Shown: piece by piece, positions 40,301-53,185 of the stretch
How the letters are laid out: each line of letters begins with the position of its first letter
Numbering within the stretch: the first letter of the stretch is position 1
DNA from: Amphimedon queenslandica
Lineage: Eukaryota > Porifera > Demospongiae > Haplosclerida > Niphatidae
Direction: 5' to 3'
NCBI RefSeq assembly: GCF_000090795.2
Contig: NW_003546497.1
Location: 42,770-106,433, forward strand
Length of the DNA: 63,664 bases
Notes under the pieces: model-generated
Database searches by the model: none
What the model was told of the DNA's origin: nothing
Seen by the model: the letters and a program-made list of their open reading frames with translations, nothing else
Program-made: the position numbers and the translations under genes

Positions 40301-42346
40301 AACTGCTAGCGCTAATGCATGGACTCCATCAAAGACATAAGATTCAATTGAGTGATCATCTGAAACTGATCGAATACTTGAAATGCTAAAAGATCTATGA
40401 AGGACCCTCTTAAGCTGACTGGTGCTACAATCAGTGGGAGTGATATCCCACCAGGAAGGAGGGTACCAGCCTAGCGTTATCCACATGTAGTTAGGATAAT
40501 AAAGACCTTTCTTATATGCCTGTGTAAAAAAATAATATTTTCTTCAAAAATACTCATTAGTTTACTTGGCAGAGAATGAGTAAAGATATCTTGGGGTCAC
40601 AGTTTAAAAAGAAAATATGTGACTGACTTTCCTAAAAATGATTCATCAATGTATTTTAATTGAATATCCATTTACTAACAAGAAATTTGTCAATTCCAGG
40701 TAGATCAGATCCAAGTGGATAACTGAAGATGCTATGCTGAGAAATATCAATGTCACTGGACTGAAATACTTCATCTAATATCTGATGCAGCTACATAGAA
40801 TATAAATTTCATATACATGCACTTATCAGCAACAAATGAAATAATTAGATAAATTAATTTTACTATGAGTAACTAGAGTAATACATGTAGATTAAATAAT
40901 AATGACTAATTGGTAACGATATAAGGATGTAATGTCTCTTTTAACCTTATTGTACTGTGATACTGTTTGGGTAGCCAAAGCAACTTGGCTCCATCCAAAT
41001 TCTTTGAAGATTCTTGCAAGTGCTGGAGGAATGAGTGAATCTGATGGTCTTAAAGTGAAGAGTAAAGGGAAAGAATCATTGAGGGATGGAGATGTTGAAT
41101 AATATGAAATCTAGCAAGAGAGAAAGAGAGGAGAGAGAGAGAAAATCAATAACACTTAGTAAAACATGATTACAATGTACATGTACATGTGGATTAGGGT
41201 ATCCTAAACCACAGGGACAGGTGTGTGTAGGGGTATTGGTACAAGAAGATGAAAACACTGTCGACCTACAGTGGTAATACAAGAAACATGAGCAAGGTAT
41301 TCATGTTCATTAAATCAACCTTAGCATTCCTTTGCCATCCTCCACTTACAGAAACACTTTTTATATACTTATTTGTTTAAACTGAAACCTGTTATGCTCT
41401 CTTGATAATTATCAACAGAAAGAAAATGTTATAAACAAAACATGTTGTTAATGACACAACATATGAATGCAATGATGACAGGCAGGTCCTTGATCTGCTT
41501 TTATTGTGAATTATAAAATAAGCTCTATGCCTATGGATATTCATTTTGTACATAAACTTCTTAATATACAGCTACTGTGCTTTTCACTCCACTTGGATCA
41601 TTGCGTGTTTCGTAAAATCTCCCCTCCATACTATGTAGACGTATTATACAGTTTACGGAGCACGCAAATGTGATCCAAAAGGGGTGAAAGTGCAGTATTG
41701 CACAGAATTAGCAAACTGGTGGGCTGTTTGTTTAATGTCACCACACAATACAAGACCCACCTTAATTTAGACAGTCCCCTATAGATAGATTTACAGTCTG
41801 TGCAATTTGTTGTGCTACAACAAAGATTGCACAAATACAAATATCAATAGCTACTATACTTGTACTTGTAAATGATATTATGAAGTCATACTTATGCTTA
41901 CTATTGGAATTTTAGTGACATTAGCAATATGCCCTGTAACCAGTGAACATCCTCCTCCTAGTAGAGCAACAGTAGGAGGACTTGTTTGAGGTAAACTTGC
42001 AACCACCTGCTCAGCTTCTGATAAATTGTAACACTTTAAGAGAAACAGGTGTAGGTTACACAATAAAAGGAAAAAATCAGAGACTAAGTTTTAATGATAG
42101 TTTATTTCTTACATCGGTCAGAATTGTGCTGTGCATTAAGCTGACTCCGTCAGAGAGTAAATTATCATTTACAAATCCCACAGCATCATCGACTGCACTC
42201 AGCACTGTCCTGGTGTTATTGAGATCAGGCCTGTTGCTCGCCATAACTGCAAAGCGAACCAGATTAGCACTGTTGACATTGTAAGGAATACATAAAAAGG
42301 ACAGGAGGAGTAAAAGATGAAGAGTTTGAAGACTGCTTGATCTCAT
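37323..42346 (-). CDS. GABA-B-type class C GPCR
   Basis: Fourteen exons join in phase to about 767 residues: 42113-42346, 41902-42033, 40946-41110, 40680-40790, 40566-40631, 40199-40519, 39756-39825, 39613-39708, 39417-39561, 39237-39363, 39069-39176, 38870-39013, 38048-38374, 37323-37580. Signal peptide MRSSSLQTLHLLLLLSFLCI, then a Venus-flytrap domain: LLGGGCSLVTGHIANVTKIP, SYYSTSPSLND, KEFGWSQVALATQTV, YPNYMWITLGWYPPSWWD, DGVHALALAVN. The seven-helix part follows with GFSMLIICLLFNI...SPNLN in TM1-TM2, typical of GABA-B subunits, VKTWRVHYIF, and FIPKMIALY after TM7. A 53-bp intron after RNRK removes an apparent stop. The family couples extracellular ligand to Gi; the ligand here is unknown. 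The cytoplasmic tail is short (about 80 residues, Ser/Thr-rich). I see no coiled coil of the kind used by vertebrate subunits. Confidence 0.85.
37640..38035. repeat. R1 repeat units in the last intron of the GABA-B-like gene
   Basis: About two units with GAACTGATTCCAATCAAATT and GAGAATTCTCCAT. Confidence 0.8.
38418..38812. mobile_element. MITE with TACCGTATTTCCTCAA ends
   Basis: 395 bp. Termini TACCGTATTTCCTCAATTAC and TTTGAGGAAATACAGTA, with internal repeats of GGTGGCTACTATTAGAGG type. Lies in a GABA-B-like receptor intron. Confidence 0.85.
40003..40060. repeat. AAACATGTAATGC short tandem repeat
   Basis: About four copies of a 14-bp unit in a GABA-B-like receptor intron. Confidence 0.8.
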
Positions 42347-42645
42347 CTTGACAGACAACAAGTCTAGATCTATCACACTCTAAAAATTAATTTCGATTTT
42401 ATAATTAATTTTATCATTAACTATTAAAATAGGTAATAAACCATAATTTTAATGATGTAGCCTATACAATATTTATTTTGCCAAAATTTATCTTTTTATA
42501 AATAAAATAATCCGAAGACAGCAAAAAACACCATTTTCATTAGGATCAAAATTATAACAAAACAACATTCACAAGAAATAACAACAATAATAATAATAGT
42601 AACAATATTTTACTCTATAAACAATCAATGTAGCTAGTATAAAGT

Positions 42646-42728
42646 TTACAAATCATTATCATCATCATCATCATCATTCATAAATCCAGTGGATACATCA
42701 GGCTAGAGTAGGAAAATGAAGGGAAGAG

Positions 42729-42777
<49 letters not shown>

Positions 42778-45700
42778 AAGTCAAAAAATAGTAAAGTGTC
42801 AGTACATAAGAAACAAAAAATATAAAACAAACCTTTTTCCACTTGAGCTCCTCCTTCACTCTCTCCACACATCTTTCCATGTATAAATACTGTTGATTAA
42901 ACACAAGTACATAAAATGCAGCACAATGAGGAAAAGGAGCTTACGTAAGGAGAGTAGACTCTGATCCAGCGTGGCTCTTTACCCTCTCTTGTATATTGGA
43001 AAGTGAATGCTTGCTCTTCGACATCTGCTTCAAACTTGTTCACCATGTCCCACGAAAAGAAATGCTCTTGTTTCTACAGGAAAAACAATCATAATTATGT
43101 AAGTATAGTATACAGATGTCTGCATGGCATAATATTATTTTTGTTGATAATTTGTTGGTGAGAACACCAAAAAGTGGAAACAGTGCTGAAACACGTGTTA
43201 AACGACCAATTAAAGTGTTCAACAATCTATTGGATGATGTTGTAACACAGCCAATGTGCCAACTAAATAAATCTAACAATTTTTATTACATTTTCTGATG
43301 CATATTGATGCCCTTATGCTACATGTGTGTGGAAAGTTTGAGCCAATTCCGACTTCAATTTTTTGAGTTACGAGCATTTTATAAAATACACCAATTTCTG
43401 AAAAATACCCTGTACTACCATACTCGCCCCAATTAAGTTAACACACCCAAATTATTGGACCTCTACATTGCTTCTACAATAAAAACTTTCTATTGAGTGC
43501 ACCTCCTGGTCAAGATAATTATTTTTGATAAGTGCATTGTGATTAGAAAGTCCCCTTGTTTGCAGGTGTATTGCACACTTTGCTCTCCAACATGAACCGT
43601 GTAGTTACCAGTGAATAAAGCAATCCAAACCCGCCTAATTCTGACAGATTAGGAGTTATAGACTCAACACTTAACGGGCTATGGTCAACTACACACAATA
43701 GCTGGTGGCAATACGCCATTGTAAACAGTCTCAGACTGATGATGACAAGCCACCCGAGGATTAGTCTCGCTAGCCAGACCATTTTCCAGCCTACAGTCAT
43801 TGGTATGGACCCCTACTGTCCACCCCAATGACTGTAGGCTAGGGAATGGTCTGGCTTGCGAGCCTACTACCTTGAAGCTTGAGTGCTCTGTTGAATTGCT
43901 TATCACTGGCTTCCATAGTATCACTTGAGCTTATACATGTACATGTATATTATTTTTTAATTGATTATTATAAAAGTTATTTAAAAATTAACAGCTAGTG
44001 CCTGTATCAAAGATAAAAGGCTTATACAGTTACGTGTGGTTAGATACATGTACATGCAACTGTATCACATATACAGCACCTGTGGTAACTTTGATCCGCC
44101 CACTCAAGATGATATATTTATTTATCAAGAGGTACGTTACAGTATATAGCCCATGCTTTTTTCCAAAAAATGGCTCCAAAATCACACCAATTTTTATTAC
44201 ATTCTCTGATACATATTGATGTACTTATGTTATGTAGAGGTTTGGCAGGGTGTCATACAGGGGGGGGGGTGGGAAAGGGGAGAAATCCCTTCCTACTCTA
44301 AGTCTCCCCCCTAAAATAGTCTGAGTAACTTTAATAAATGAGTTCATACTTGCTATGTTTCACTGTTGCTCATTACACAATTGAAATAAACTAGCAATCA
44401 TGTGTATAATAGTTTACACATCCACAGGCTAAACTGACTTTTGGTTGATCAGTGCAATAATGGCAACATGAAATCCCCAATAATATGCGATGTTACCTTT
44501 AATTTTCGTTGTGTCCCCCCCCTAAAAAATCCTGTATGAATCCCTGTTTGGGTTGATTCTAAGCACACAGTTCCATTATTTTAACTACTAAAAGCTATTG
44601 CATAATGCATTATTGATACTCACATCTTCCTTCACTCCTTCGTCAGAGCAGGCCTTCAGACCTATGCCACCAGAGCCGACCGACATGATCACATGACCAG
44701 TTTTACGAGCGTCACACTTGCAATGAGGAAACAACACATTATTGTAACTAGATATCTTCCGTAGAGATTCTAAAAACTATAAGAAAGGACAAAAATAAAA
44801 AGTGAAGTGCTACATTCATATGTACAGGGAACTATGTAAATAAGTGTACAAACACTGAAAAAGATTTAATTATCCAACATCAAGAGTGAATAATAATTAT
44901 CTACTCTTGATAACACTAATATAAATGGAGAGTCTATATCTACAGCAGGGTTTCCCACAGGATTTTGGCATACTTCGCAGGTTCATGTCAGTACTCATAA
45001 TACTATAATGCATGTACATGTATTTTAGTTTTAGGCCAAATTTTACCAAAATTGAAAAGGAGAGAATTCTCCATTTTAATAATTTTTTCTGATGCATATA
45101 CATGATCTTAAGTTGTGTAGCAAGTTTGGGCTGATTCTGATCAAAATTGAATTTTTTACGAATTTTTAAAGTTGCTCCAAAATCGGGCCGAAGACCCTGT
45201 ACTATAGTACAGGGACTTTGGCCGAATTTCGTCAAAATTGATTAGGAAAGAATTCTCCATTTTAATAATTTTTTCTGATACATATACATGCTCTTATGTT
45301 GTGTAGCAAGTTTGAGCTGACTCCGATCAAAATTAGATTTTTTACAAATTTTTGAAGTTGCGAAAAGCCATGTACTGTATTGTAGTGCTTGTCAGCTCAT
45401 GAAGCTAATGCTGTTTAAGCTCACTTAGCATGCTTTGTGGGAAACCCTGATGTACAGTCTACACATAAAAAACTTCCATTTAAGCTCATACTTTTTTCTT
45501 CTTCCCTTGCGCTTTGAGCATCCTCAAATTAGCATCATCAGATCCAACGTCAATCAACCCAGAGCCCATGTCACTCACTGCCTGCTGGTAGAGCAAGTCA
45601 CAGACCGAGTCGTCTCCTTCTAGCTCTGCCTCAAAGGCACTGAAGAACAACCACTTCCTAAGATAGAAACTAGTCTCTGATGTAGTGAGGTCATCCTTGA

Positions 45701-48700
45701 TTTGTAGATAGACTTGATAAGGTTGCTCAGAGTCAGCTAGTTTCATCACTGCCAGTGTGGATGGGGTGAGAATGGAGAGAGAAGACATTATGTATTACTT
45801 ACTAATGAGTAATAATTATCATCATTGAATGTAAATAGAAATGCATTAGAAATAAATTATTTAAACTGTAAATGAACTACTGTATAGTGGGAAACTTTGG
45901 AGGGAATTAAATTTGGTGAATTCGGCATTTTGATAGCCATTCACCAAAATAAAATCCGCCATTTTGAGCCATTATACGCATGCTCAATGGCACGTGGCCA
46001 CTAATTCACCAAATTAAAATTCGCCAATCACCAAATTTTAGCAATTCATCAAATTCAACTCCCTCCAAAATTTCCCGCTATACGGTACATGTCCACATGT
46101 AATACATGTACTTATACATTTGTATCTTTACACTATTAGCTGTATACACTATAGCTTGTATGTACGTGTATTTATACTGACATGTATACAATACAATACA
46201 ATACAAGGTTTGTACAGAAAACTCACTAAATTTGTCTTGTTTACATGTAAAAAGGCCAAAATATTTCCTCCATTTTCTATCAATACCTAAATCTTTCATA
46301 ACAACCTATAAATAACAAATGAATAAATAAAATAAAAATAAATAAATAAATAAATAAAATAAAATAAATAAATAAAATGAAATAAATAAATAAATAAGTG
46401 CTTACATCAAGCAGGTCGGGTGTGCGTGAGTTTTCAGGTATGGAATAAGTTTTTTGAGCATCGTTAGGTAGTTGAACAGTCACTTTGACAGTGTCAGGAG
46501 GAAGTGGGTTTGCTTTCTTTAGAGAGGGAGAGGGCTCAGTGGCTGGTGTAGAGTCTTGAAGGCACAGGAAATCCTGCATGAGGTCACTCTCGTATATAAC
46601 CTTAGCAGAGCAGACTAGAGGAGAGAGAGGAATAATGGTGACAATCGATAAATATTTCATTATTTGAATGACAAAGATTAATCATCTAATATTATATTAA
46701 TATTTAATATTATTATCTCTATAATTCTAATAGTATAACCTTAGTAGAGCAGGCTAGAGGAGAAAGGAATGATGACAACAATTGATAAATATCTTATCAT
46801 CAAAGAAGAACCATCTATTATAGATTGTGTATAGAGTACATTAGGAAGGCATTGCTATACAACAGTAACAGCATGTAACTACATGCACTATAAATGATAT
46901 GTGGCACAGGTTATAACAATCTTCAGTATTAATAGGAGCTACATGTACTAATATACACAGATCAAATTGCCATCACTCTTTATTATCACTCTTTATAATA
47001 ATTCTGCAAGACGCAAAATCAACACATGTGACTATAGCATGCTTTCATAACTAATATACACTAGTAGATTTGCTAATGTAGCAAACTAAAAACAATAATT
47101 GAAATGGGCTCAGTGATTTTTGCATCTCCAAACATTCTTGACTTGTCATTATCCAAACATTGCGATTCACTAGAATCACAGGTTAATAATAAACTTAAAA
47201 CAAGGGCATTGTCATATAAGCTTGACATAGCATAAACAATACGAATCAATCAATCTTTAATCAATAAATAATACAGTACACCATGATTTCTTGTATTCAA
47301 CCTCAGTAAAGGAAATAGCATTAACAAATTTACCTTTATCCAGGAAATCCTCCAGGCCTCTTCGTCTGCCATCAATCTGAACATCATTAAGTGCAAAAGG
47401 CCATTTCCCGGGTAATTTTGGAAAGATAAAGTCTGAGAATTGTCTCTTTAGCTAAAAAAATGCAAAAGGAAGTCTCAAACTCTGACTGGGTGGACCAAAC
47501 TCACATTGTTATTGAGAGCATCAAATTCTCTGTACCTGTGTGATGTCACCTTTTTACCGGCCATGTGTATATTATAAACCTAATAAAAATAATAATTATT
47601 ATTGTTACATTATTTTAGAGTATGCATGTACATGTACACATTACAATAACAGGCTATTAACCTTAGGAATTGTGTACATGTATAAACTCCCTCTTCCTTC
47701 TTTCTTTTTTCTCACCCCTCCCTCCCTCTCCCCCTCCCTCGCCCTCTCTCCCTCCCTCCCTCTCCCCCTCCCTCGCCCTCTCTCCCTCCCCTCTCTCCCT
47801 CCCCCTCTCTCCCTCTCCCTCCCTCTCTCTCCCTCCCTCCCTCTCCCCCTCCCTCCTCCTCTCTCTCCCTCCCTCCCTCTCTCTCTTGCCTCTCCCTCTC
47901 CCTCCCTTTTCCCTCATTATACTGACCACATATTCTTTTCCATTCTCAACCAGCTTCTCAGTATCAGGAACAGAGACAGGTACAGACCTTCTCTCGTAAT
48001 ACTCCACCCCTGGACCATTATTGGACGTATCAGGCTCCAGTCTCCTTGCCTCTTCCTCTGAGACTGATATGATTGTCATTTGAACCTTCTTCCCGCTCTG
48101 TCTGATCAGCTGTACCACTGTTGCGTGATCGGCACCTTCAACCGCTTGACCGTTGCTATGTAATAAATTAAATACCATAAATGTGGAATGTTTCAAAGTG
48201 ACTTTACTAAGAAAAATAAAATTAAATACCAGTTGATTATTTATAATAATTTCAGTAGCACACGCATAAATCGTAAAATTAAAACAGGTAAAAGTTTAAA
48301 ATTATAATAATAAAGGCAGTGAAATATTCCACTTCTGTGGTAAAAATGGATTGATTTATAACGACGAAGACAACCATGTATGGTACTTCACTTCATAAGG
48401 ATTAACACATTGCGATTCACATACTTACAAGATTATTAGCTCTCAAAAAGGACAGGCCCTAATTCAAAGCTGTTATAAAATAATTTTTATCAAAACAATA
48501 AAAGGTTTTTAAATACCACACTATCCCACATAAGGCAATTTTAATAAAAAGCGTGCACGATTTGACCTTTTGATGCATGCTTTCAGCGAGAATAGAACCA
48601 AATCTTATATCAGCGTCAACATAATGTCAAGCCAATCATAATATTGTAAATCCGTCTTAACTCCCACAGTCCCTTCCTTACACATCAATTATCCTGTCTC

Positions 48701-48938
48701 CAACCTTCAGCCCTGCCTTCTCGGCTGGCCCGTCCTTCATGATGGCGCTAATGTACTGCATTGGAGCATAAAGCTGGCCTCCTATGGACTTTAGCTGTCC
48801 TCCCTCGGCTACCTGTCCGCGTACGTTAAATCCAAAACCATGCTCCGTCTTCATGACAGTCACAACCTTGGGAGCTCTCTCCTCTTCTTCGACTCTATAG
48901 TCGGTCCTACCAGCCTCTGCTTCATCGCTAGCTGCCAT
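42646..48938 (-). CDS. SNX27: Sorting nexin 27 (PDZ-PX-FERM)
   Basis: Endosome-to-plasma-membrane recycling adaptor working with retromer. Eleven exons join to 539 residues (human 541): 48682-48938, 47927-48155, 47505-47579, 47334-47451, 46406-46614, 46227-46305, 45492-45748, 44624-44776, 42945-43073, 42833-42889, 42646-42702. PDZ domain about 24-112 (GFGFNVRGQVAEGGQL, LKVGDRIIDV). PX domain follows with SHRYREFDAL and FPKLPGKWPFAL. FERM-like modules include LRKWLFF, FPHCKCDARKTGHVI and EPRWIRVYSP. The C-terminus is extended by a short exon encoding an acidic tail with seven Asp in a row, absent from human SNX27. Head-to-head with NSA2. Confidence 0.95.
43290..44245. repeat. Two R2 fragments in SNX27 intron 8
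   Basis: 43290-43420 and 44150-44245 carry the R2 text (GCCCATGCTTTTTTCCAAAA, TGATACATATTGATG). The foldback hairpin at 43765-43861 lies between them. Confidence 0.75.
43765..43861. repeat. 97-bp foldback hairpin
   Basis: Arms of about 38 bp (CTCGCTAGCCAGACCATTTT and its near-complement ending CTGGCTTGCGAG) around a loop of about 20 bp, in SNX27 intron 8. Confidence 0.85.
45025..45410. repeat. R1 repeat units in SNX27 intron 7
   Basis: Two units with GAGAATTCTCCATTTTAATA and CTCTTATGTTGTGTAGCAAG. Confidence 0.8.
45878..46087. mobile_element. MITE family 1 copy
   Basis: 210 bp, TACTGTATAGTGGGAAACTT to TTTCCCGCTATACGGTA, in SNX27 intron 6. The internal sequence closely matches the 54353 copy. 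Confidence 0.85.
46597..46810. repeat. Tandem duplication covering the SNX27 exon 5 acceptor
   Basis: 46597-46690 and 46737-46810 share ACCTTAG(C/T)AGAGCAG(A/G)CTAGAGGAG and GATAAATAT. The second copy repeats the acceptor and the first bases of exon 5, but does not join usefully. Confidence 0.7.
47690..47920. repeat. CT-rich microsatellite in SNX27 intron 2
   Basis: [17 protein letters not shown] repeats on the plus strand. On the gene strand it is GA-rich and lies just after the exon 2 donor, so it is not a polypyrimidine tract. Confidence 0.9.
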
Positions 48939-49035
48939 TTGCGTTCTCCTATCTTTATCTTATCCTCCAATTTCTTTTCCTCGCCTAGCCAGACACGCCC
49001 ACGTTTTCTATTTAAAGTGCACCTTAACTTCAAGC
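48939..49035. promoter_or_regulatory. Bidirectional SNX27/NSA2 promoter
   Basis: 97 bp between start codons with no TATA box and one CACGCCCACG element. This is the tightest head-to-head pair in the window. Confidence 0.6.
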
Positions 49036-50936
49036 ATGGTAGGTTAATTAATGATGAAAACTGTTTCATAGTTGTTATAATTTTCCTTTTTATAGCCTCA
49101 GAACGAGCATATTGAATTAGCCAGAAAGAGGCATGGCTACAGACTCGATCATCATGAAAGAAAGTAATTATACTAGATGTATATTATAATTAAAAATTAA
49201 TTATTCATAAATCATTGTTGTAATAATTTAAACTGTAGTACTTTAGCTAATTTTTTGTATTTGCAATTTTAGGAGAAAGAAGCAAGGTCGTGAACCTCAT
49301 GCTCATTCAAAATACGTTAAAAGACTCCATGGACTGAAGTAATAATAATAATAATAGTAATAATAATAATAATAATAATGATAATAATAATAATAATAAT
49401 AATAATATCCCATGCATGGTGGGATACATGTACATGTACTACATGTACTGTACATGTAATTGCAATGTTTAAATGACCAATATTTCATTTTTTTTCTATA
49501 GAGCAAAATTATACAATAAAAAGAGGTTTGCAGAAAAGGTGGCAATGAAACGCAAGTAAGCTTACAATACAATTAATTTTTGTTGCTTTATTTTATTTCT
49601 AAAGTTATTTTATTTCAAGCATGGACTATATGCTATAGCCCATGCTTTTTTTCTGAAAATTGGCTCTGGAATGACCCCAATTTTTATTACATTTTAGATC
49701 CATATTGATGCCCTTATGCTATGTAGAAAGTTTGAGCCAATTCTGAGCACAAATTCTGTGTTTCTAAAAATATGTCATTTTCTGAAAAATGCCCTGTACT
49801 ATAGCCCATGCTTTTTCTCTGAAAAGTGGCTCCAGAATGACCCCCAATTTTCAATACATTTTCTGATACATATCGATGCCCTTATTATGCTACCTAGAAA
49901 GTTTGAGCCAATTCCAAGCACAAATTCTTGAGATATGAGTGTCTTCTTATCATTTTAGGATTAAATTACATGAGAAGAGAGAGACCAAGAACAAGAAGGA
50001 GGAAGACACACCAAAGGGAGCTGTCCCTGCCTACCTCCTTGACAGGTACAATCTGAAGCTAACTTTTACTGCTTTTACTTCACTACAGAGAAGGACAATC
50101 CCGTGCTAAAGTCCTCAGCAATACAATCAAACAGAAAAGAAAGGAAAAAGCTGTAATTCATGAGTACTAGTGGACATTATCAATAACTAATATTGCTCTT
50201 GTTAGGGTAAATGGACTGTTCCATTGCCTAAAGTCAAAGCAGTCGGGGAAGACGAAGTATTTAAAGTCCTTCGAACTGGAAAGAGGAAAAGTAACAGCAG
50301 AGCTCCATGATACAAAGTGCCATCATTTCTGAATATTGTAGAGAAAGCATGGAAGAGGATGATAACAAAAGTGACATACGTAGGCGAAGGATTTACTCGT
50401 AAACCACCGAAATATGAGCGCTTCATTAGACCAATGGTATTGATATCATTAGCATACTGTGTTATGCACTGCATCATTGGTTATTATTATTATAGGCTCT
50501 TCGGTTCAAGAAAGCTCATGTAACCCATCCAGAGGTGAAACTGTGTTGTTTTTTTATTGTTTTTATTATACAAACTGAATCTATAGTTAAAGGCAACTTT
50601 TAGTCTGCCGATCATAGGAGTTAAAAAGAACCCTCAGACAGCACTGTATACACAACTGGGAGTCATCACTAAAGGGACTATCATTGAGGTAAATTGACTA
50701 AGTTCTCAGTATAGTAAGATCTATAATACCCATGTATTAATATTAGGTGAATGTTAGTGATCTAGGTCTAGTGACACAGAGTGGTAAAGTCATTTGGGGT
50801 ATGTTTGTATAATATGTACAAAGTAACATTATTGTGAATTTTTTTCTTCATATTTTGTATGTGTGTAGGTAAATATGCACAAGTTACTAATAATCCAGAG
50901 AATGATGGCTGCATTAATGCAGTTTTACTTGTATAA
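49036..50936 (+). CDS. NSA2: NSA2 ribosome biogenesis protein
   Basis: Nucleolar factor for 60S (27S pre-rRNA) maturation. Twelve exons give exactly 260 residues, the human length: 49036-49038, 49096-49163, 49273-49338, 49502-49555, 49959-50045, 50089-50152, 50206-50290, 50342-50436, 50496-50534, 50587-50688, 50747-50798, 50869-50936. Nearly invariant blocks are [44 protein letters not shown] and [20 protein letters not shown]. The first coding exon is only the ATG, spliced before CCTCAGAAC, which yields the family start MPQNE. Its 3' end converges on EFR3, with 212 bp between stops. Confidence 0.97.
49610..49950. repeat. Two R2 repeat units in NSA2 intron 4
   Basis: Repeated GCTATAGCCCATGCTTTTT and TATTGATGCCCTTATGCTA, about 175 bp apart. 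Confidence 0.8.
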
Positions 50937-51148
50937 AGACACCCTCCAATCTCACTATATTATTATTATCATTCATTATTTGTTTTATAAAACCGGCCCG
51001 TTGTGTGGGGCTTATAATAATTTATTAAAAAATCACTGAGACACATAACAGCAAATAGAACACGGATATTTAAGATTATAATAATATTGAGGATTTTAGT
51101 AGTTGGAGATGAAAAGAAGCAACAGAACACACTCACACTGATGCAGTG

Positions 51149-52563
51149 CTAGAGAAATCCTAAATCAGCATCGTATGAGCCAGGCTCTATAGACACCGTT
51201 AACCCAGGACTACAAATTATAATGTTATAAAAACTATGTACAATGATATGGCTATGAGCTTCTACCTTGCAGATTGGAGGATATTAGCAACTTCTTCTTT
51301 AACACTGGAGGTCTGTTGTAGGGACAATGATTTTAATGATTGATTGGTGTAGTATAACATACTTGGACTTGTCCAATCATTTCTTCAAAAGACGGAATGA
51401 GGTCAGTTTTATTAGTAGTACTAGGAGGAGTCTCAGAAGATGGATCTACAGATACATAAAACACACTCAATAGATATAATATTAGAACTTAAAGAAGAGC
51501 AGCAAAATACCACCACTATGTTAGTCATTAAGCTGTGAGTCTTAAGGTTTTTAATAATTCAATTACATATTCACCTAGTGATTCTTCCTTTAAGTCTTCA
51601 AAAGTAATAACAGTCCCTGATTCCTGTAATGATTGTCACAATTATATAGGCTTATGATATCTCATTTTTTATGCATAATGAACTCTTTCTTATATATTAT
51701 GTACCTGTTCTTGGCTGTGGTCTAATGAGTAGGAGCGAAATGAGCGAGAATGATCACCAGCAAATGCACTGTAATCCCCACCCCGTAATGTACCTACATG
51801 TAGTACAAATGGAGATGCATGATTTTACTTGCATATATGTATCTCTGCATGCATACAAATACCTCATCATAATCATCACATACAATCATGAATGCAACTA
51901 TTAGTGACTTCAATTTTAAAGCAAAATTATGAAAGAGGCCAAGGGTTAGATCCAGCACTCTGATATGATTATAATTGGGCTCACTTGAGTTTCTTGCTAA
52001 TTCATTAGGATGAGAAACAAATCCTTTCTCTATTAGATTAAAATAAGGAGGAGAGTCATCTTTCTTCTTATCTTCATCATCATCATCATCATCATCAGCT
52101 AACTGGAATCCAGCCTCTGAACTCTCAGCCCCTTCCTCTCCCAGGGCCACTTCTGGCAGAAGATGCTTATAAGATTTCCTCCTCAACTCAATGACCTTTC
52201 CAATATAACTCTTTAAATTCTCGTCTTCGCTGATAATGGATACAATATGGAGACAGCCAGCAATACAAGCATGTATAGCATTAATGTGCTTAATAGCTAG
52301 CTCTGTTTGACTTGAAGTTGCCAAGTCCTCAAGTTCGACTATCAATATTAAGATCTCTTTTATTCCAGTAGGAGTGAGCTCGAGCGTGAAGAGTAAGAGA
52401 AGAGTGTAAAATGCTTTGACGTGTTCCTCTGTACTTGCAAAGAGCCCGTGAGCTAGTTCTAGTAATTTAGGGAAGACTACTTTACGTGCCGAGTGCCTAA
52501 ACCTTAATGGGGCATTACCCAGTACTAAACCATGTTCACCAATAGACGTCCACTTCCTAAGTA

Positions 52564-52645
<82 letters not shown>

Positions 52646-52702
52646 TCAATAATACACTAATTAGTTTGTATTAAAATTGTGTTTACTTTCTTTGCTTTGT
52701 TC

Positions 52703-52736
<34 letters not shown>

Positions 52737-53140
52737 TAATGCTTCAAATTATAAATAGTACAAATGTTTTTTAAAGGGCCAAGTCTTTACTGGAACATTT
52801 TAGGCAAAATATAAAGAGCCATAATACATTTGTAATACAACCAATAGCCAAATGCAAGGCTCTATTATTCCTACAAGTAAACATACGTGTCAAAAGGGAC
52901 TTTGGTCTTGTTCTCATTGTGGTCTATCATTTTATGCCAGAGGTGCATCACGTTGAGTTGTATGTCTGCTCTCTCTATACCAAACAGCTGAGAGAGGGAG
53001 ACCAATAGACTCTCAGGGAGTGTGGACTCGAGGACAGTTGGATGAGAAGAATCAGCCACAACACAGAGACACTGGACAAGGAGCGAAATCAACTTCACTT
53101 CTCTACATAAGATAAAGTATATGAGGTACTATACTAATAT

Positions 53141-53185
<45 letters not shown>

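Noticed and set aside
47540..48061. 173-codon plus-strand Pro/Ser/Leu-rich ORF
   Set aside because: Translation of a CT-rich repeat antisense to SNX27; no domain.
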